A DNA stretch of 64,000 nucleotides. Source: Natronomonas marina (lineage in GTDB: Archaea > Halobacteriota > Halobacteria > Halobacteriales > Haloarculaceae). The notes under the pieces are model-generated. The model saw only the letters and a list, made by a program, of their open reading frames with translations, did no database searches and was not told the origin of the DNA. Shown here in pieces: positions 45,368 to 54,768 of the stretch. A program made the translations under genes and the position numbers. The stretch lies in the NCBI RefSeq assembly GCF_024298905.1, contig NZ_CP101154.1, forward strand, positions 248,001 through 312,000. The letters are read 5' to 3'. Within the stretch, counting starts at the first letter, position 1. The number at the start of each line of letters is the position of its first letter.

Positions 45368-46384
45368 ATGAGCATCCAGGTCGCGGTCAACGGCTACGGA
45401 ACCATCGGGAAACGGGTCGCCGACGCCGTCACCGAACAGCCCGACATGGAACTGGTCGGCGTCGCCAAGACCAGCCCGAACCACGAGGCCGAACTCGCCG
45501 TCGAGAACGGCTACCCGCTGTACGCGGCCGTCGAGGAGCGCATCGAACTGTTCGAGGAGGCCGGCATCGACCTGGCCGGCCAGGTCGACGAACTGGTCGA
45601 GACCGCCGACGTCGTCGTCGACGCCTGCCCGTCCGGCATCGGCGCCGAGAACAAGGACCTGTACGAGGCCCACGACACGCCCGCGCTGTACCAGGGCGGC
45701 GAGGACGCCGACCTCGTGGACGTCTCCTTCAACGCCCGGGGCAACTACGAGGCGGCGACCGGTGCCGACCACGTCCGGGTCGTCTCCTGCAACACGACCG
45801 GCCTCTCGCGGCTTCTGGCGCCGCTGGAGGAGGAGTACGGCGTCGAGAAGGCCCGCGTGACGCTGGTGCGGCGCGGCGGCGACCCCGCCCAGAGCGGCCG
45901 CGGCCCCATCAACGACATCCTGCCGAACCCGGTGACGCTGCCCTCCCACCACGGTCCCGACGTCAACACCATCTTCCCCGAGCTGGACATCGACACGCTC
46001 GGGCTGAAGGTGCCGGCGACGCTGATGCACACCCACTCGGTCAACGTGACGCTGGCAGAGCAGCCGGACGCCGACGCCGTCGTCGACCTGCTCGACGAGC
46101 AGGACCGCACCTTCCTCGTCCCGCCGGAGTACGGCATCGACGGCGCGGGCAAACTCAAGGAGTTCGCCATGGACCGCGACCGGCCGCGGGCCGACATCTG
46201 GGAGAACTGCATCTGGGAGGAGTCGGTCACCGTCGAGGGCGACGACCTCTACCTGTTCCAGGCCATCCACCAGGAGTCCGACGTCGTCCCCGAGAACGTC
46301 GACGCCATCCGTGCAGTGCTGGGGACCGCCGACGCCGCCGAGTCCATCGCACGGACGAACGAGGCGATGGGCGTCGGGTTCTGA
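45368..46384 (+). CDS. gap: Type II glyceraldehyde-3-phosphate dehydrogenase
   Basis: A 338-residue archaeal-type GAPDH of gluconeogenesis and glycolysis. The coenzyme motif is [17 protein letters not shown]; the catalytic Cys lies in [19 protein letters not shown] is the archaeal phosphate and His region. Length and motifs match the type II (phosphorylating, archaeal) family. ATG 45368 gives the exact start; the longer frame is a read-through of the 203-base gap. That gap has a ctattcc element about 30 bases before the ATG that could be the TATA box. Confidence 0.95.
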   Translation: MSIQVAVNGYGTIGKRVADAVTEQPDMELVGVAKTSPNHEAELAVENGYPLYAAVEERIELFEEAGIDLAGQVDELVETADVVVDACPSGIGAENKDLYEAHDTPALYQGGEDADLVDVSFNARGNYEAATGADHVRVVSCNTTGLSRLLAPLEEEYGVEKARVTLVRRGGDPAQSGRGPINDILPNPVTLPSHHGPDVNTIFPELDIDTLGLKVPATLMHTHSVNVTLAEQPDADAVVDLLDEQDRTFLVPPEYGIDGAGKLKEFAMDRDRPRADIWENCIWEESVTVEGDDLYLFQAIHQESDVVPENVDAIRAVLGTADAAESIARTNEAMGVGF

Positions 46385-46396
46385 GGCGCAGGGCCG

Positions 46397-46711
46397 TCAG
46401 CCCCGCGCGGCGAGGGTGTCGAAGGCGGCCGGGTTCTCCCAGAGTTCGTGGAGCGTGCCGGCGGCCAGAAAACGGGTCGGCGCGGCGACCCACTCGGTGG
46501 TCGCCTGCGCGGCGGGCGCGGGGGCGTCGGTGTCGAACCACCACGCCACGTAGCGGCCGTCGTCGAGACGGGCGGTCGGGTACGCCTCCGTCTCGACGAG
46601 GAGGTCGATTCGGGTGTTCGACTCGACGGCGGGCCGTTCCTCGGCGGCGTCGAGGCTCACCTCGATGGGAACGCCCTCGTCGTTCGCGTCGGTCTGACGC
46701 CCGGGCGACAT
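46397..46711 (-). CDS. Hypothetical acidic protein
   Basis: A 104-residue soluble protein, acidic, with no membrane segment. The middle contains RIDLLVETEAYPTARLDDGRYVAWWFD, a strand-rich pattern, followed by a helix with TEWVAAPTRFLAAGTLHELW. I do not recognise the family. It converges with gap, 12 bases between stops, and is divergent from hsp20, with a 123-base shared control region. The ATG at 46711 gives the only reasonable start. Confidence 0.6.
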   Translation of the reverse strand: MSPGRQTDANDEGVPIEVSLDAAEERPAVESNTRIDLLVETEAYPTARLDDGRYVAWWFDTDAPAPAAQATTEWVAAPTRFLAAGTLHELWENPAAFDTLAARG

Positions 46712-46834
46712 TGTCTGGTCCGGGGGTTGAGCGTCGATCTACTAAAACCCCCGTCGGTCGGGCGTCTGACGCTCGCCGTATCGAGACGTGCCTCTGGCCG
46801 AAAGCTTTTGCCACGGACTCTCCTACCCGGTCAC

Positions 46835-47209
46835 ATGCGCCGTGACGACCGCGACGACCCCTTCGACGACATCTTCAGCGAGATCGAACGCATGATGGAG
46901 GAGATGACGGGCGGCGTGAACGCGGCCGACGCCGGCTTCGGCGGTGACGCACACGTCTCTATCTACGAGTCCGACGAGCGGGTCCGCGTCGTCGCGGATA
47001 TGCCCGGCGTCGCAAAGGACGACATCGACATCAAATGCGACGGGCGACACGTCACCGTCTCGGCGTCGACCGACGTGAGCGACTACGAGGAACGCATCGA
47101 ACTGCCGGCCCGCGTCGACGAGCACTCGGCGTCGGCGACGTTCAACAACGGCGTCCTCGAAGTCGAGTTCGATCGCGCCGACAGCTCCGCGGACATCGAC
47201 CTCTCGTAA
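46835..47209 (+). CDS. hsp20: Hsp20/alpha-crystallin family small chaperone
   Basis: A 124-residue small heat-shock protein. The alpha-crystallin domain covers about residues 35-115: HVSIYESDERVRVVADMPGV, then KDDIDIKCDGRHVTVSAS, and the hallmark ATFNNGVLEVEF. A TATA-like element, gcttttgc at 46804-46811, centred 27 bases before ATG 46835, supports a leaderless transcript. Its stop TAA lies inside the first bases of the inverted element at 47206-47588, which directly forms the 3' end of the transcript. Confidence 0.93.
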   Translation: MRRDDRDDPFDDIFSEIERMMEEMTGGVNAADAGFGGDAHVSIYESDERVRVVADMPGVAKDDIDIKCDGRHVTVSASTDVSDYEERIELPARVDEHSASATFNNGVLEVEFDRADSSADIDLS

Positions 47210-47588
47210 CCGACCCCGCCCTACTTCGCTCGGTCTTGCGACCTGGCTCGTTGAGGGAGGGGCTTTGATGTGGGACTCGCCGTCAGTTGTCGCCGGGGAG
47301 GAAGGTCATTCCTCGCCCGTACCGAACGACCGTCGGGGTCGGTGTCCCCACCATTCGGGGGCCGGGCTACTGCGGCCTGTGATACCGGCGACGTGTGCGA
47401 CGGTATCACTGGTTGCTGGGATGGTAGCCCCTGAAAAAAGCGTATCGGATGGCGAGTCCATCAGCGACAATACCAGTGGTTGTTCCCTACTGTGTCGGCT
47501 TCCTCCCCGGCCTACTCGCGTCGCGCTTCCGACCAGTCGGAAGCCCCCGCTCCTTGAGGCCGGGGGCTCCGCCTCGAAACTGCTGATC
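47206..47588. repeat. Structured ~385-bp element, copy A
   Basis: This stretch matches 62461-62850 in inverted orientation: the first ~210 bases are nearly identical, the middle is diverged and the last ~75 are conserved. The left end forms a stem (accccgccct with agggaggggc). The right end has two hairpins: gcttccgac ca gtcggaagc (47525-47544) and gcccccg ... cgggggc (47543-47567). It has no long conserved frame. Ends made of subterminal hairpins without inverted termini fit a non-autonomous IS200/IS605-type element or a structured RNA. Confidence 0.8.
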
Positions 47589-47660
47589 CCGGTCCTGCTC
47601 GACTCAGACTCTGAGTTCCCGAAAACCGTTATGTAACACGGTCCTGAACGTCCAGCAACT

Positions 47661-49553
47661 ATGTTAACCAGCCAGCTCGGGACCGACGAGGCCCTGGCTG
47701 ATCGACCGGGAGTAGCCGAGGCTGGCAACGGTCACGTCCGGGTTCTTCACCTCGACGACGACGATTCGTTTCTCGAACTCTCGAAACGAGTGCTGGAGTC
47801 GAAACACGACGTGGAGGTCGTCCACGAGACGGACCCGGAGGCCGCTCTCGGACGGTTACCGGAGGTCGACTGCGTCGTCTCCGACTACGACATGCCGCCG
47901 ATGAACGGTATCGAGTTCCTCGAGACGGTCCGCGAGGAGTATCCCGACCTCCCCTTCATCCTCTTTACCGGCAAGGGGAGCGAGGAGGTCGCGGGCGAGG
48001 CGATAAGCGCCGGCGTCACCGACTACCTCCAGAAGGGCCCGGACACCGAGCGGTTCACGGTCCTGGCCAACCGTATCACCAACGCCGTCGAACGGTACCG
48101 CGCCCACAAGCGGGCCGAGGCCACAAGCGAGCGGCTCCGGCGCATCTACGAGCGAATCGACGACGGGTTCGTGGCCCTCGACGAGGAGTGGCAGTTCACC
48201 TACGTCAACCAGCAGGGCGCCGAACTGCTCGACAGGCCACCGGCGGAACTACTCGATACCACCATCTGGGACGCCTTCCCGGGCACCATCGGGAGCCGCT
48301 TCGAGGAGGAGTACCGGCACGCCCTCGAACACCAGGAGACGGTCACCTTCGAGGAGTACTACGAGCCGATGGAGACGTGGTTCGAGGTCCGGGCGTTCCC
48401 CTCCGAGTCCGGCCTGTCGGTGTACTTCCGGGACGTGACCGAGCGCAAGGAGCGACAGCTCCGCCAGGAGGCCGTCTTCGACAACACCTACCAGTTCACG
48501 GGGCTGGTGGAGCCGGACGGGACGCTCGTCGAGGTCAACGAGACGGCCCTGGAGTTCGTCGGCGCCGACCGCGAGGAGGTGGTCGGCGAGCCGCTGTGGG
48601 AGACGCCGTGGTTCCAGACGGGCACGGAGGCCCGGCGCGCGGCGAGGGAAGCCGTCGAGACGGCCCGTGACGGCGAGTTCTACCGCGACGAGCTCCCGGT
48701 CCAGGGCGACGACCGGATCGCTGTCATCGACTTCTCGGTCAAGCCGGTCTTCGACGACCGTGGGGAGGTGACGCTTCTGATCCCCGAGGGCCGGGACATC
48801 ACCGAACTCAAGGAACGCGAGCGGCAGCTCGAGCGGAAGAACGACCAGCTCGAGGAGTTCGCCTCGATCGTCTCCCACGACCTGAAGAACCCCCTGATGG
48901 TCGCAAGCGGGAACGTCGAACTGGCAGTCGAGACGGGCCAAGAGCGGTACCTCGAGGACGCCGAGGCCGCGCTGGACCGGATGGAGGAGATGATAGACGA
49001 CCTGCTGGAGCTGGCAAAGCAGGGCACCGCCGTCGAGAACCCGGAGCCGGTTCCGATGTCGTCGGTGTACGCGACCGTCGAGGACGATACGGGGGTCGAT
49101 GTCGAGGTGGACGCCCCGCCGGAGCTGGCGGTCGTGGCCGACCAAAAGCGGCTCTACTCGCTCGTCTGTAATCTGGTGAGCAACGCCGTGGAGCACGGCT
49201 CCACGAGCCCTCCCTCGGAGACTCTGGAGGACGCCGGAAGCGAAGGTGCTTCCGAGCCGTCGGTCGCTGACGCTCCCGACGACGCCGCAGAGCACGGCGA
49301 CGACGTCACCGTCGAGGTGGGTATCGACGGCGACAGCCTCTACGTCGCCGACGACGGCGTGGGTATCCCGCCCGGGGACCGCGAGACGGTCTTCGAGCCG
49401 GGCACCTCCGGCGAGGACGACGGGACGGGGTTCGGGCTGGCCATCGTCGAGGCAATCGCCGACGCCCACGAGTGGGATGTCTCGGTCACCGAGAGCCGGT
49501 GGGGCGGCGCCCGCTTCGAGGTCAGCGGTCTCGACGTGCGGTCCGTCGAATGA
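47661..49553 (+). CDS. Receiver-PAS-PAS hybrid histidine kinase
   Basis: A 630-residue cytosolic kinase. Receiver at about 25-145 (VLHLDDDDSFLELSKR, Asp in DCVVSDYDMPPMNG, Lys in DYLQKGPD). Two PAS domains cover about 155-270 and 272-390. The dimerisation helix holds the H-box FASIVSHDLKNPLMVAS; the N-box is VCNLVSNAVEHGST, and G-boxes are DDGVGIPPGDRE and GTGFGLAIVEAI. A low-complexity insertion of about 35 residues follows the N-box. Haloarchaeal kinases of this type are soluble sensors. Its end overlaps the ATP-grasp gene by 32 bases. Confidence 0.92.
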   Translation: MLTSQLGTDEALADRPGVAEAGNGHVRVLHLDDDDSFLELSKRVLESKHDVEVVHETDPEAALGRLPEVDCVVSDYDMPPMNGIEFLETVREEYPDLPFILFTGKGSEEVAGEAISAGVTDYLQKGPDTERFTVLANRITNAVERYRAHKRAEATSERLRRIYERIDDGFVALDEEWQFTYVNQQGAELLDRPPAELLDTTIWDAFPGTIGSRFEEEYRHALEHQETVTFEEYYEPMETWFEVRAFPSESGLSVYFRDVTERKERQLRQEAVFDNTYQFTGLVEPDGTLVEVNETALEFVGADREEVVGEPLWETPWFQTGTEARRAAREAVETARDGEFYRDELPVQGDDRIAVIDFSVKPVFDDRGEVTLLIPEGRDITELKERERQLERKNDQLEEFASIVSHDLKNPLMVASGNVELAVETGQERYLEDAEAALDRMEEMIDDLLELAKQGTAVENPEPVPMSSVYATVEDDTGVDVEVDAPPELAVVADQKRLYSLVCNLVSNAVEHGSTSPPSETLEDAGSEGASEPSVADAPDDAAEHGDDVTVEVGIDGDSLYVADDGVGIPPGDRETVFEPGTSGEDDGTGFGLAIVEAIADAHEWDVSVTESRWGGARFEVSGLDVRSVE

Positions 49554-50388
49554 GCGCCGCCAGCCGGTCGTCGATGTCGGCCTCGTACTTCGTCGCGTCG
49601 TCGACGGTCGGGCGGGCGTTCGTCTCGTTGACCACCGCCCGGTCGTCGGTCACCAGGAGGTCGACCCCGAGCCACGGGATCGCCAGCGCCGCCGCGGTCC
49701 GCTCGGCGAGGGCCCGCAGGTCGGCCGACAGATCGACGCCCTCGGCGACGGCGCCGCGGTGGACGTTGTGCTTCCAGCGGCCGGCCGCCCGCTCGTCGGC
49801 CGGCAGGCGGCGCCGGACGGCACCGACGTACTCGCCGCCGACGACCATCGCCCGGTAGTCGACGGCGTCCGGGAGGTACTCCTGGACGAGAAACGAGCGG
49901 TCGTCGGCGGCACGGTAGTCGTGGACCAGCGCGAGGTAGTCACAGATCCCGAGAAACGAGTCGAGATCGTGAGCCTTGGCGACGCCGACGCCGCGGGTCG
50001 TCGAGTTCGGCTTGACGACGACGGGCGGCTCGAACCGCTCGAAGACCGCACGCAGTTCGGGTTCGTCGACCGGGTTCGAGACGTGGACCGTCCGTGGTGT
50101 CGGGACGCCGGCGGCGTCCAGTCGGGCCAGCGTCTCGGCCTTGTTCCGCGACCGCAGGACGGCCTCGCGGTCGTTCACCCACGGGACGCCCAGCAGGGCG
50201 TCGGCGACGCCGCCCTCCATCAGCCGGGGCGGGTAGACGAAGCCGACGTCGAACGCCGCCCGCGTCTCGCCGATCGGCTGGGCGCGCTCTCGGGTCGGGA
50301 GGTGGACGGCCTCGATGCCGCGGTCGGCCAGCGGCTCCCGGATTCGAGCGAGCGTCTCGGCGTCCGTCGCCACCGCGAGCCGGAGCAT
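49522..50388 (-). CDS. RimK-like ATP-grasp ligase
   Basis: A 288-residue ATP-grasp enzyme. An N-terminal flavodoxin-like part (about 1-85) is followed by KAETLARLDAAGVPTPRTVH, the ATP loop VVVKPNSTTRGVGVAKAHD, a lid with SFLVQEYLPDAVDYRAMVVG, and the Mg site LGVDLLVTDDRAVVNETNARP. RimK-type ligases add amino acids or similar groups to carboxylates; the acceptor is unknown. ATG 50388 fits. Its 3' end overlaps the kinase gene end by 32 bases on the other strand. Confidence 0.85.
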   Translation of the reverse strand: MLRLAVATDAETLARIREPLADRGIEAVHLPTRERAQPIGETRAAFDVGFVYPPRLMEGGVADALLGVPWVNDREAVLRSRNKAETLARLDAAGVPTPRTVHVSNPVDEPELRAVFERFEPPVVVKPNSTTRGVGVAKAHDLDSFLGICDYLALVHDYRAADDRSFLVQEYLPDAVDYRAMVVGGEYVGAVRRRLPADERAAGRWKHNVHRGAVAEGVDLSADLRALAERTAAALAIPWLGVDLLVTDDRAVVNETNARPTVDDATKYEADIDDRLAALIRRTARRDR

Positions 50389-50469
50389 ACCCGACAGTGG
50401 GTTCGGACCGACTTGAATCCGGTGTCGGCGGTCGAAAGCGTCTTGACAGCGCCTCTCGCTATCCGATCC

Positions 50470-51419
50470 ATGGAGGACCGTGTCGAGACGGCTGTCCGGG
50501 GGGCCTTCCCCGACCGCGACGTCGCCGAGGCGGTGGTCGTCGGTCCCTCCTGGAACGAGGCCAACGAGACCGTCCGGGTCGGCTTCGCCGACGGGACCGC
50601 CGCCTACCTCAAGTGCGCCCTCGACGGCGACGGCGACCGCCTCGACGCCGAGCGGGCGGCCATCGAGTACGTCCGCTCCGAGACCGAGGTGGCAGCCCCG
50701 GGGGTGCTCGTGGCCGGTCTCGATCGGGACCCTCCGTACCTCGGGACGGCGCCGCTGGCCGGCCGCTGTGGGTCCCGTGGGACGACGCGGACGTCGAGAC
50801 CCGCGCGGCGCTGGTCCGCCGCGTCGGGCGAACGCTGGCGACGGTACACGCCGAGCGCTTCGAAACCCACGGCCGCATCGTCGGCGGCGCCGACGGACTC
50901 GAGTTGCGGAGGGGGACCTGGACCGACGTCCTCGGCGCCACCGTCGCGGAGATGCGTGAACTGGCGCCGTCGGACCGTTTCGCGGACCACTTCGAGCGAG
51001 TCCGGACGGCCATCGAGGCCGACCGCGAGCGACTGGACGGCGCGCCGGCGGCCCTGTTGCACGGCGACCCCGCCGCGCCCAACTGCATGGTGACCGACGA
51101 CCGGGTGGGGTTCGTCGACTGGGAACGGGCCCACGTCGGCGACCCGGGGCGGGACCTCTACCGGGCCCGCGACCAGATCCTCGACCCGACCCGCGGCGAG
51201 GCCGACGACCGCCTCGTCGCCGCACTCCGGGCGGGCTACCGCGAGCGAGCAGGCGGGCTCCCGGAGGGATACGCCGAGCGGCGCCCGGTGTATCGCGCGG
51301 TCCGGTTCCTCGGCGTCTCGGGCTTCTTCGAACGGTACGCCGACACGCTGGAGGCACCGACCGACGCCGTCGCCGAGTGGGCCAGCGAGGAGTTCGAACG
51401 GCGGCTGGCGGCGTTGTGA
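50470..51419 (+). pseudogene. Aminoglycoside-phosphotransferase-like kinase with frameshift
   Basis: Two reading frames join to give one full APH-family protein of about 316 residues. Frame 1 runs from ATG 50470 to residue about 98 (PPYLGTAPLAG); the rest, from RPLWVPWDD to the TGA at 51419, is one base out of phase. The shift lies within ggccggccgctg around 50755-50770 and needs one inserted base to repair. Downstream motifs are intact: LLHGDPAAPNCMV (catalytic Asp and Asn) and GFVDWERAHVGDPGRD (metal Asp). Codon use stays normal, so the lesion is recent or a sequencing error. Confidence 0.88.
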
Positions 51420-51431
51420 GCCGACACCGAG

Positions 51432-53369
51432 TCAGTCGTCGTTCTCGACGCGAGCCTGCCGCTCGGCGGCGCGTTCGACGAACTCCTCGGGGAGTTCCTC
51501 TATCTCGCCGGCCTGGACGCCCCACAGGTGCGCGTAGAGACCGCCCGCTTCCAGAAGTTCGCCGTGACTGCCGCGCTCGACGACGCGGCCACCCTCCAGG
51601 ACGAGGATCCGGTCGGCGTCCTTGATGGTCGACAGCCGGTGGGCGATGGCGAAGGTGGTGCGGTCTTCGGTCAGGTCGTCCAGCGAGCGCTGGATGAGCA
51701 TCTCAGTCTCGGTGTCGACGTCGGAGGTGGCCTCGTCGAGGACGAGAATGGCGGGATCCTTCAGGACCGCGCGGGCGATTGAGATGCGCTGCCGCTGGCC
51801 GCCGGAGAGCTTGACGCCCCGCTCGCCGACCATCGTGTCGTAGCCGTCCGGCAGGTTGGTGATGAACTCGTGTGCCTCGGCGGCCTCGGCGGCGCGGCGA
51901 ACCTCGTCGTCGTCGGCGTCGAAGCTCCCGTAGGCGATGTTCTCCCGGACGGTCCCGTAGAAGAGGAACGTGTCCTGGCCCACGTAGCCGATCTGCTGAC
52001 GGATGCTCTCCAGCGTCACCTCGCGGACGTCCTGGCCGTCGATTCGGACGGCGCCGTCGTCGACGTCGTACAGCCGGAGCAACAGCTTCAGGACGGTGGA
52101 CTTGCCGGCGCCCGTCGGGCCGACCAGCGCGAGCGTCTCGCCACCCTCGACGGTGAAGCTGACGTCCTCGACGATGGGCTCGTCGTCGTAGCCGAAGGTG
52201 ACGTCGTCGTACTCGACGCGGCCCTCGCCGATTTCGAGGGGTTTGGCGTCGGCGTCGACGGCCAGTCGGTCGGGTTCGTCCATCAGGCCGAAGATGCGCT
52301 CGGCGGATGCGTAGGCGCGCTGGTACATGTTGATGATCTGCCCGAACTGGGCCATCGGCCAGATGAACCGCTGGGTCAGGAGGATGAACGTGGTGAACTC
52401 GCCGACGTACAGCGGCTCGGTCAGCGGGCCGGGGCCGCTGTTGGTCCGGATGGTGAACAGCACCCAGACGCCGCCGACGAGGAACGTCAGCACGAACCCG
52501 ATACCGGCGATGACCCGCAGCCCCGGGAAGAACTTGATGCGGGTCTCGATGGCGTCCCAGTTGGCGTCGAAGTACTCGCCGGAGACGTCTTCGACCCGGT
52601 CGGATTCGTAGGGCTCGGTGTTCGCGGATTTGATGACCTGAATACCGCCGAGGTTGTTCTCCAGCCGGGAGTTGACCTGCCCGACCGTCGAGCGGACGTC
52701 GGCGTACTTCGGCTGGATGATCCGGATGAACTTGTAGGTGAAGAGTGCGATGAGCGGCACCGGAACCAGGGCGATGAGCGCCAGTTGCCAGTTGAGCCAA
52801 AAGAGGATGCCGGCGATGCCGAGGACCATCACCGAAAGCCGGAACGTCGAGTTCAGGCCGTCGTTGAGGAACCGTTCGAGGCGGTTGACGTCGTTCGAGA
52901 GGATGGACATCAGCTCGCCGGTCTGCTTGTCGGCGAAGAAGTCCATGTTCAGCCGCTGCATCGTGTCGTAGGTGTCGGTCCGAATGCTGTGCTGGATGTT
53001 CTGCGCGAAGGAGTTGAACCCCCAGTTGCGGACCCAGTGGAAGGCGGCCCCGAACAGGAACGCGCCGCCGATCAGGCCGACGGTCAAAAACAGCTGGCCG
53101 TCCTCGGTCGTCGGTGTCCAGGCAGCCGGCACGAGCCACAGGGCGAACGCCTTGTTGCCGCGAAAGATCGCGTCGATCGCCAGCCCCAACAGGACCGGGG
53201 GCAGGAGATCCAGCAGGCGCGCGAAGACGCTTGCGAGGATGCCGACCGCGAACTGGACGGCGTTGGGCCGACCGTACTCGGCGAAGAGCCGGCGCATCGG
53301 GTCCTCGGCGTTGGCCCGCTGCTCCTCGAAGGGGTCGTCGTCGTCGCCGTCCAGCCCGTACTCCGCCAT
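51432..53369 (-). CDS. ABC exporter with fused membrane and ATPase domains
   Basis: A 645-residue half-transporter. Residues about 45-370 form six membrane helices of the exporter fold. The ATPase follows (about 405-640): Walker A LVGPTGAGKSTVLKLLL, Q-loop YVGQDTFLFYG, signature LSGGQRQRISIARAVL, Walker B ILVLDEATSDVDTETE and FAIAHRLSTI. It should work as a homodimer exporting lipid or drug. ATG 53369 removes a non-conserved extension. Monocistronic. Confidence 0.93.
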   Translation of the reverse strand: MAEYGLDGDDDDPFEEQRANAEDPMRRLFAEYGRPNAVQFAVGILASVFARLLDLLPPVLLGLAIDAIFRGNKAFALWLVPAAWTPTTEDGQLFLTVGLIGGAFLFGAAFHWVRNWGFNSFAQNIQHSIRTDTYDTMQRLNMDFFADKQTGELMSILSNDVNRLERFLNDGLNSTFRLSVMVLGIAGILFWLNWQLALIALVPVPLIALFTYKFIRIIQPKYADVRSTVGQVNSRLENNLGGIQVIKSANTEPYESDRVEDVSGEYFDANWDAIETRIKFFPGLRVIAGIGFVLTFLVGGVWVLFTIRTNSGPGPLTEPLYVGEFTTFILLTQRFIWPMAQFGQIINMYQRAYASAERIFGLMDEPDRLAVDADAKPLEIGEGRVEYDDVTFGYDDEPIVEDVSFTVEGGETLALVGPTGAGKSTVLKLLLRLYDVDDGAVRIDGQDVREVTLESIRQQIGYVGQDTFLFYGTVRENIAYGSFDADDDEVRRAAEAAEAHEFITNLPDGYDTMVGERGVKLSGGQRQRISIARAVLKDPAILVLDEATSDVDTETEMLIQRSLDDLTEDRTTFAIAHRLSTIKDADRILVLEGGRVVERGSHGELLEAGGLYAHLWGVQAGEIEELPEEFVERAAERQARVENDD

Positions 53370-53453
53370 CGTTCTATCTGTCCGTTCGGTCGGTATAACG
53401 CTTGGCAACTCGGGCAGTACCACCGGCACAGTCGAAGCCGGGACGGGCGCCCA

Positions 53454-53972
53454 TTACAGTTCGAACTCGATGCGGTCGCCCGCCTCGATGCCGCGCTCGG
53501 TCGTCCAGCCGCGGTTCACCTCGAGGACGTACTTCGCCTTGCCGGTGTACGTCTGGTCGGCGCCGTTCTCGTTCGGCTCCGGTTCGGGCGCCTCGTGAAT
53601 CGCCGTTATCGTCCCGTCGGCGCCGACGAAGAGGATGTCGAGGCCGAAGGACATGTTCCGCATCACGTAGGTCCGCTCGCCGACGCCGTCGTGGACGAAC
53701 AGCATCCCGCGGTCGCCGGGCAGGGCGTCGGTCTCGCTCAGGCCGACGTACCGTTTCGGGAAGCTGTCGGCGACGGCGGCCTCGACGCGACCCAGTTCCT
53801 CGCCGGACTCGCCGTCGACGACGGTGACCGACGTGTGCTCGTAGTCGCCGGGGCTCCCCGGGTCGTAGCCGGCCAGGTACGGCGCCAGCGCGCCGCTTGC
53901 GAGACCGAGATACGCCAGGACGGCGATCCCGACCAGCGCCGCGAGGCCGTAGGCGAGCCACTGCCGCTTCAT
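53454..53972 (-). CDS. DUF192 family exported protein
   Basis: A 172-residue protein with one N-terminal helix (about 8-32, LAALVGIAVLAYLGLASGAL) serving as signal or anchor. The DUF192 body (about 55-172) has ADSFPKRYVGLSETDALPGD, GMLFVHDGVGERTYVMRNMSF, GLDILFVGADGTITAIHEAP, and VLEVNRGWTTERGIEAGDRI. Function is unknown; the fold is a small beta barrel. It is a close paralogue of the next gene upstream, clearly a tandem duplication. Confidence 0.88.
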   Translation of the reverse strand: MKRQWLAYGLAALVGIAVLAYLGLASGALAPYLAGYDPGSPGDYEHTSVTVVDGESGEELGRVEAAVADSFPKRYVGLSETDALPGDRGMLFVHDGVGERTYVMRNMSFGLDILFVGADGTITAIHEAPEPEPNENGADQTYTGKAKYVLEVNRGWTTERGIEAGDRIEFEL

Positions 53973-54030
53973 CGTCGGATGGAGGGGCGCGCGGGCGAAA
54001 AGCCTGCCGACACCCGCCCTTCGCCGACGC

Positions 54031-54606
54031 TCACTCCGGGCGGTCGAACTCGATGCGGTCGCCGGCTTCGACGCCGCGCTCGTCGGCCCAGCCGCGGTTC
54101 ACCTCCAAGACGTACTGGCCCTGGCCGGCGTAGGTCTGTCCGGTGCCGTCCTCCCCGGCCTCCGGTTCCGGCGCGTGGTGGATGGACTCGATGGTACCGT
54201 TACCGTGGACGAAGAGGATATCGAGGCCGAAGGACATGTTCTTCATCCAGAAAGTGAGATCCTGTCCGGTGTCGTACAGGAAGAGCATCCCCCTGTCGTC
54301 GGGCATGCTGTCGGTCTCGCTCAGGCCCGTCGCGCGCAGGGTACCGTTGTCGGCGATGGCCGCCTCGACGCGGCCGAGTTCGTCGCCGGTCTCGGTGTCG
54401 ACGACGGTGACGGTCGTCTGCTCGTAACTGGCGTGTATCCCCGTCGGCGTGGGGGTCGCCCCCGTCTCGGTGGTGGCGTCGGTGGCGGTCGGCGTGGGTT
54501 CGGCCGTCGGGGTCGCGTCGCCGCCGAGCGGACCGGTACAGCCGGCCGACAGCACCGCGACGGCGACGACCAGCGCCAGCGCGAACCCGTGCGTCCGTGG
54601 CGTCAC
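54031..54606 (-). CDS. DUF192 family lipoprotein
   Basis: A 191-residue protein with a lipobox LSAGC (Cys about 23), a Thr/Pro-rich linker to about residue 55, and a DUF192 domain (about 65-190) with GLSETDSMPDDRGMLFLYD, MKNMSFGLDILFVHG, and VLEVNRGWADERGVEAGDRI. It matches the following gene in body and order but is anchored by lipid instead of a helix. 58 bases separate the two genes; co-transcription is likely. Confidence 0.88.
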   Translation of the reverse strand: MTPRTHGFALALVVAVAVLSAGCTGPLGGDATPTAEPTPTATDATTETGATPTPTGIHASYEQTTVTVVDTETGDELGRVEAAIADNGTLRATGLSETDSMPDDRGMLFLYDTGQDLTFWMKNMSFGLDILFVHGNGTIESIHHAPEPEAGEDGTGQTYAGQGQYVLEVNRGWADERGVEAGDRIEFDRPE

Positions 54607-54695
54607 TGTCGGTCCCTCGGGCCCTTTGGGCCTAAACCTTGCCGTCGCCCCGGAAAGTAAGCGTTAACCCCGAGGCCCGACTTCCTCCGGGCGCG

Positions 54696-54768
54696 GGGTC
54701 CGTGGTCTAGTGGCTATGACGCGGCCCTTACAAGGCCGAGATCGGTGGTTCGAACCCGCCCGGACCCA
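54696..54768 (+). tRNA. tRNA-Val (anticodon TAC)
   Basis: A complete cloverleaf of 73 bases. The acceptor stem is GGGTCCG with CGGACCC, the anticodon arm is CGGCC CTTACAA GGCCG with anticodon TAC, and the T-arm is GGTTCGAACC. Discriminator A, no encoded CCA, no intron. Confidence 0.95.

Noticed and set aside
47306-47728. 140-codon minus frame in copy A of the structured element and its counterpart in copy B
   Set aside because: The frames are kept only where the DNA is nearly identical and differ in length and frame elsewhere, so conservation is of DNA or RNA rather than protein.
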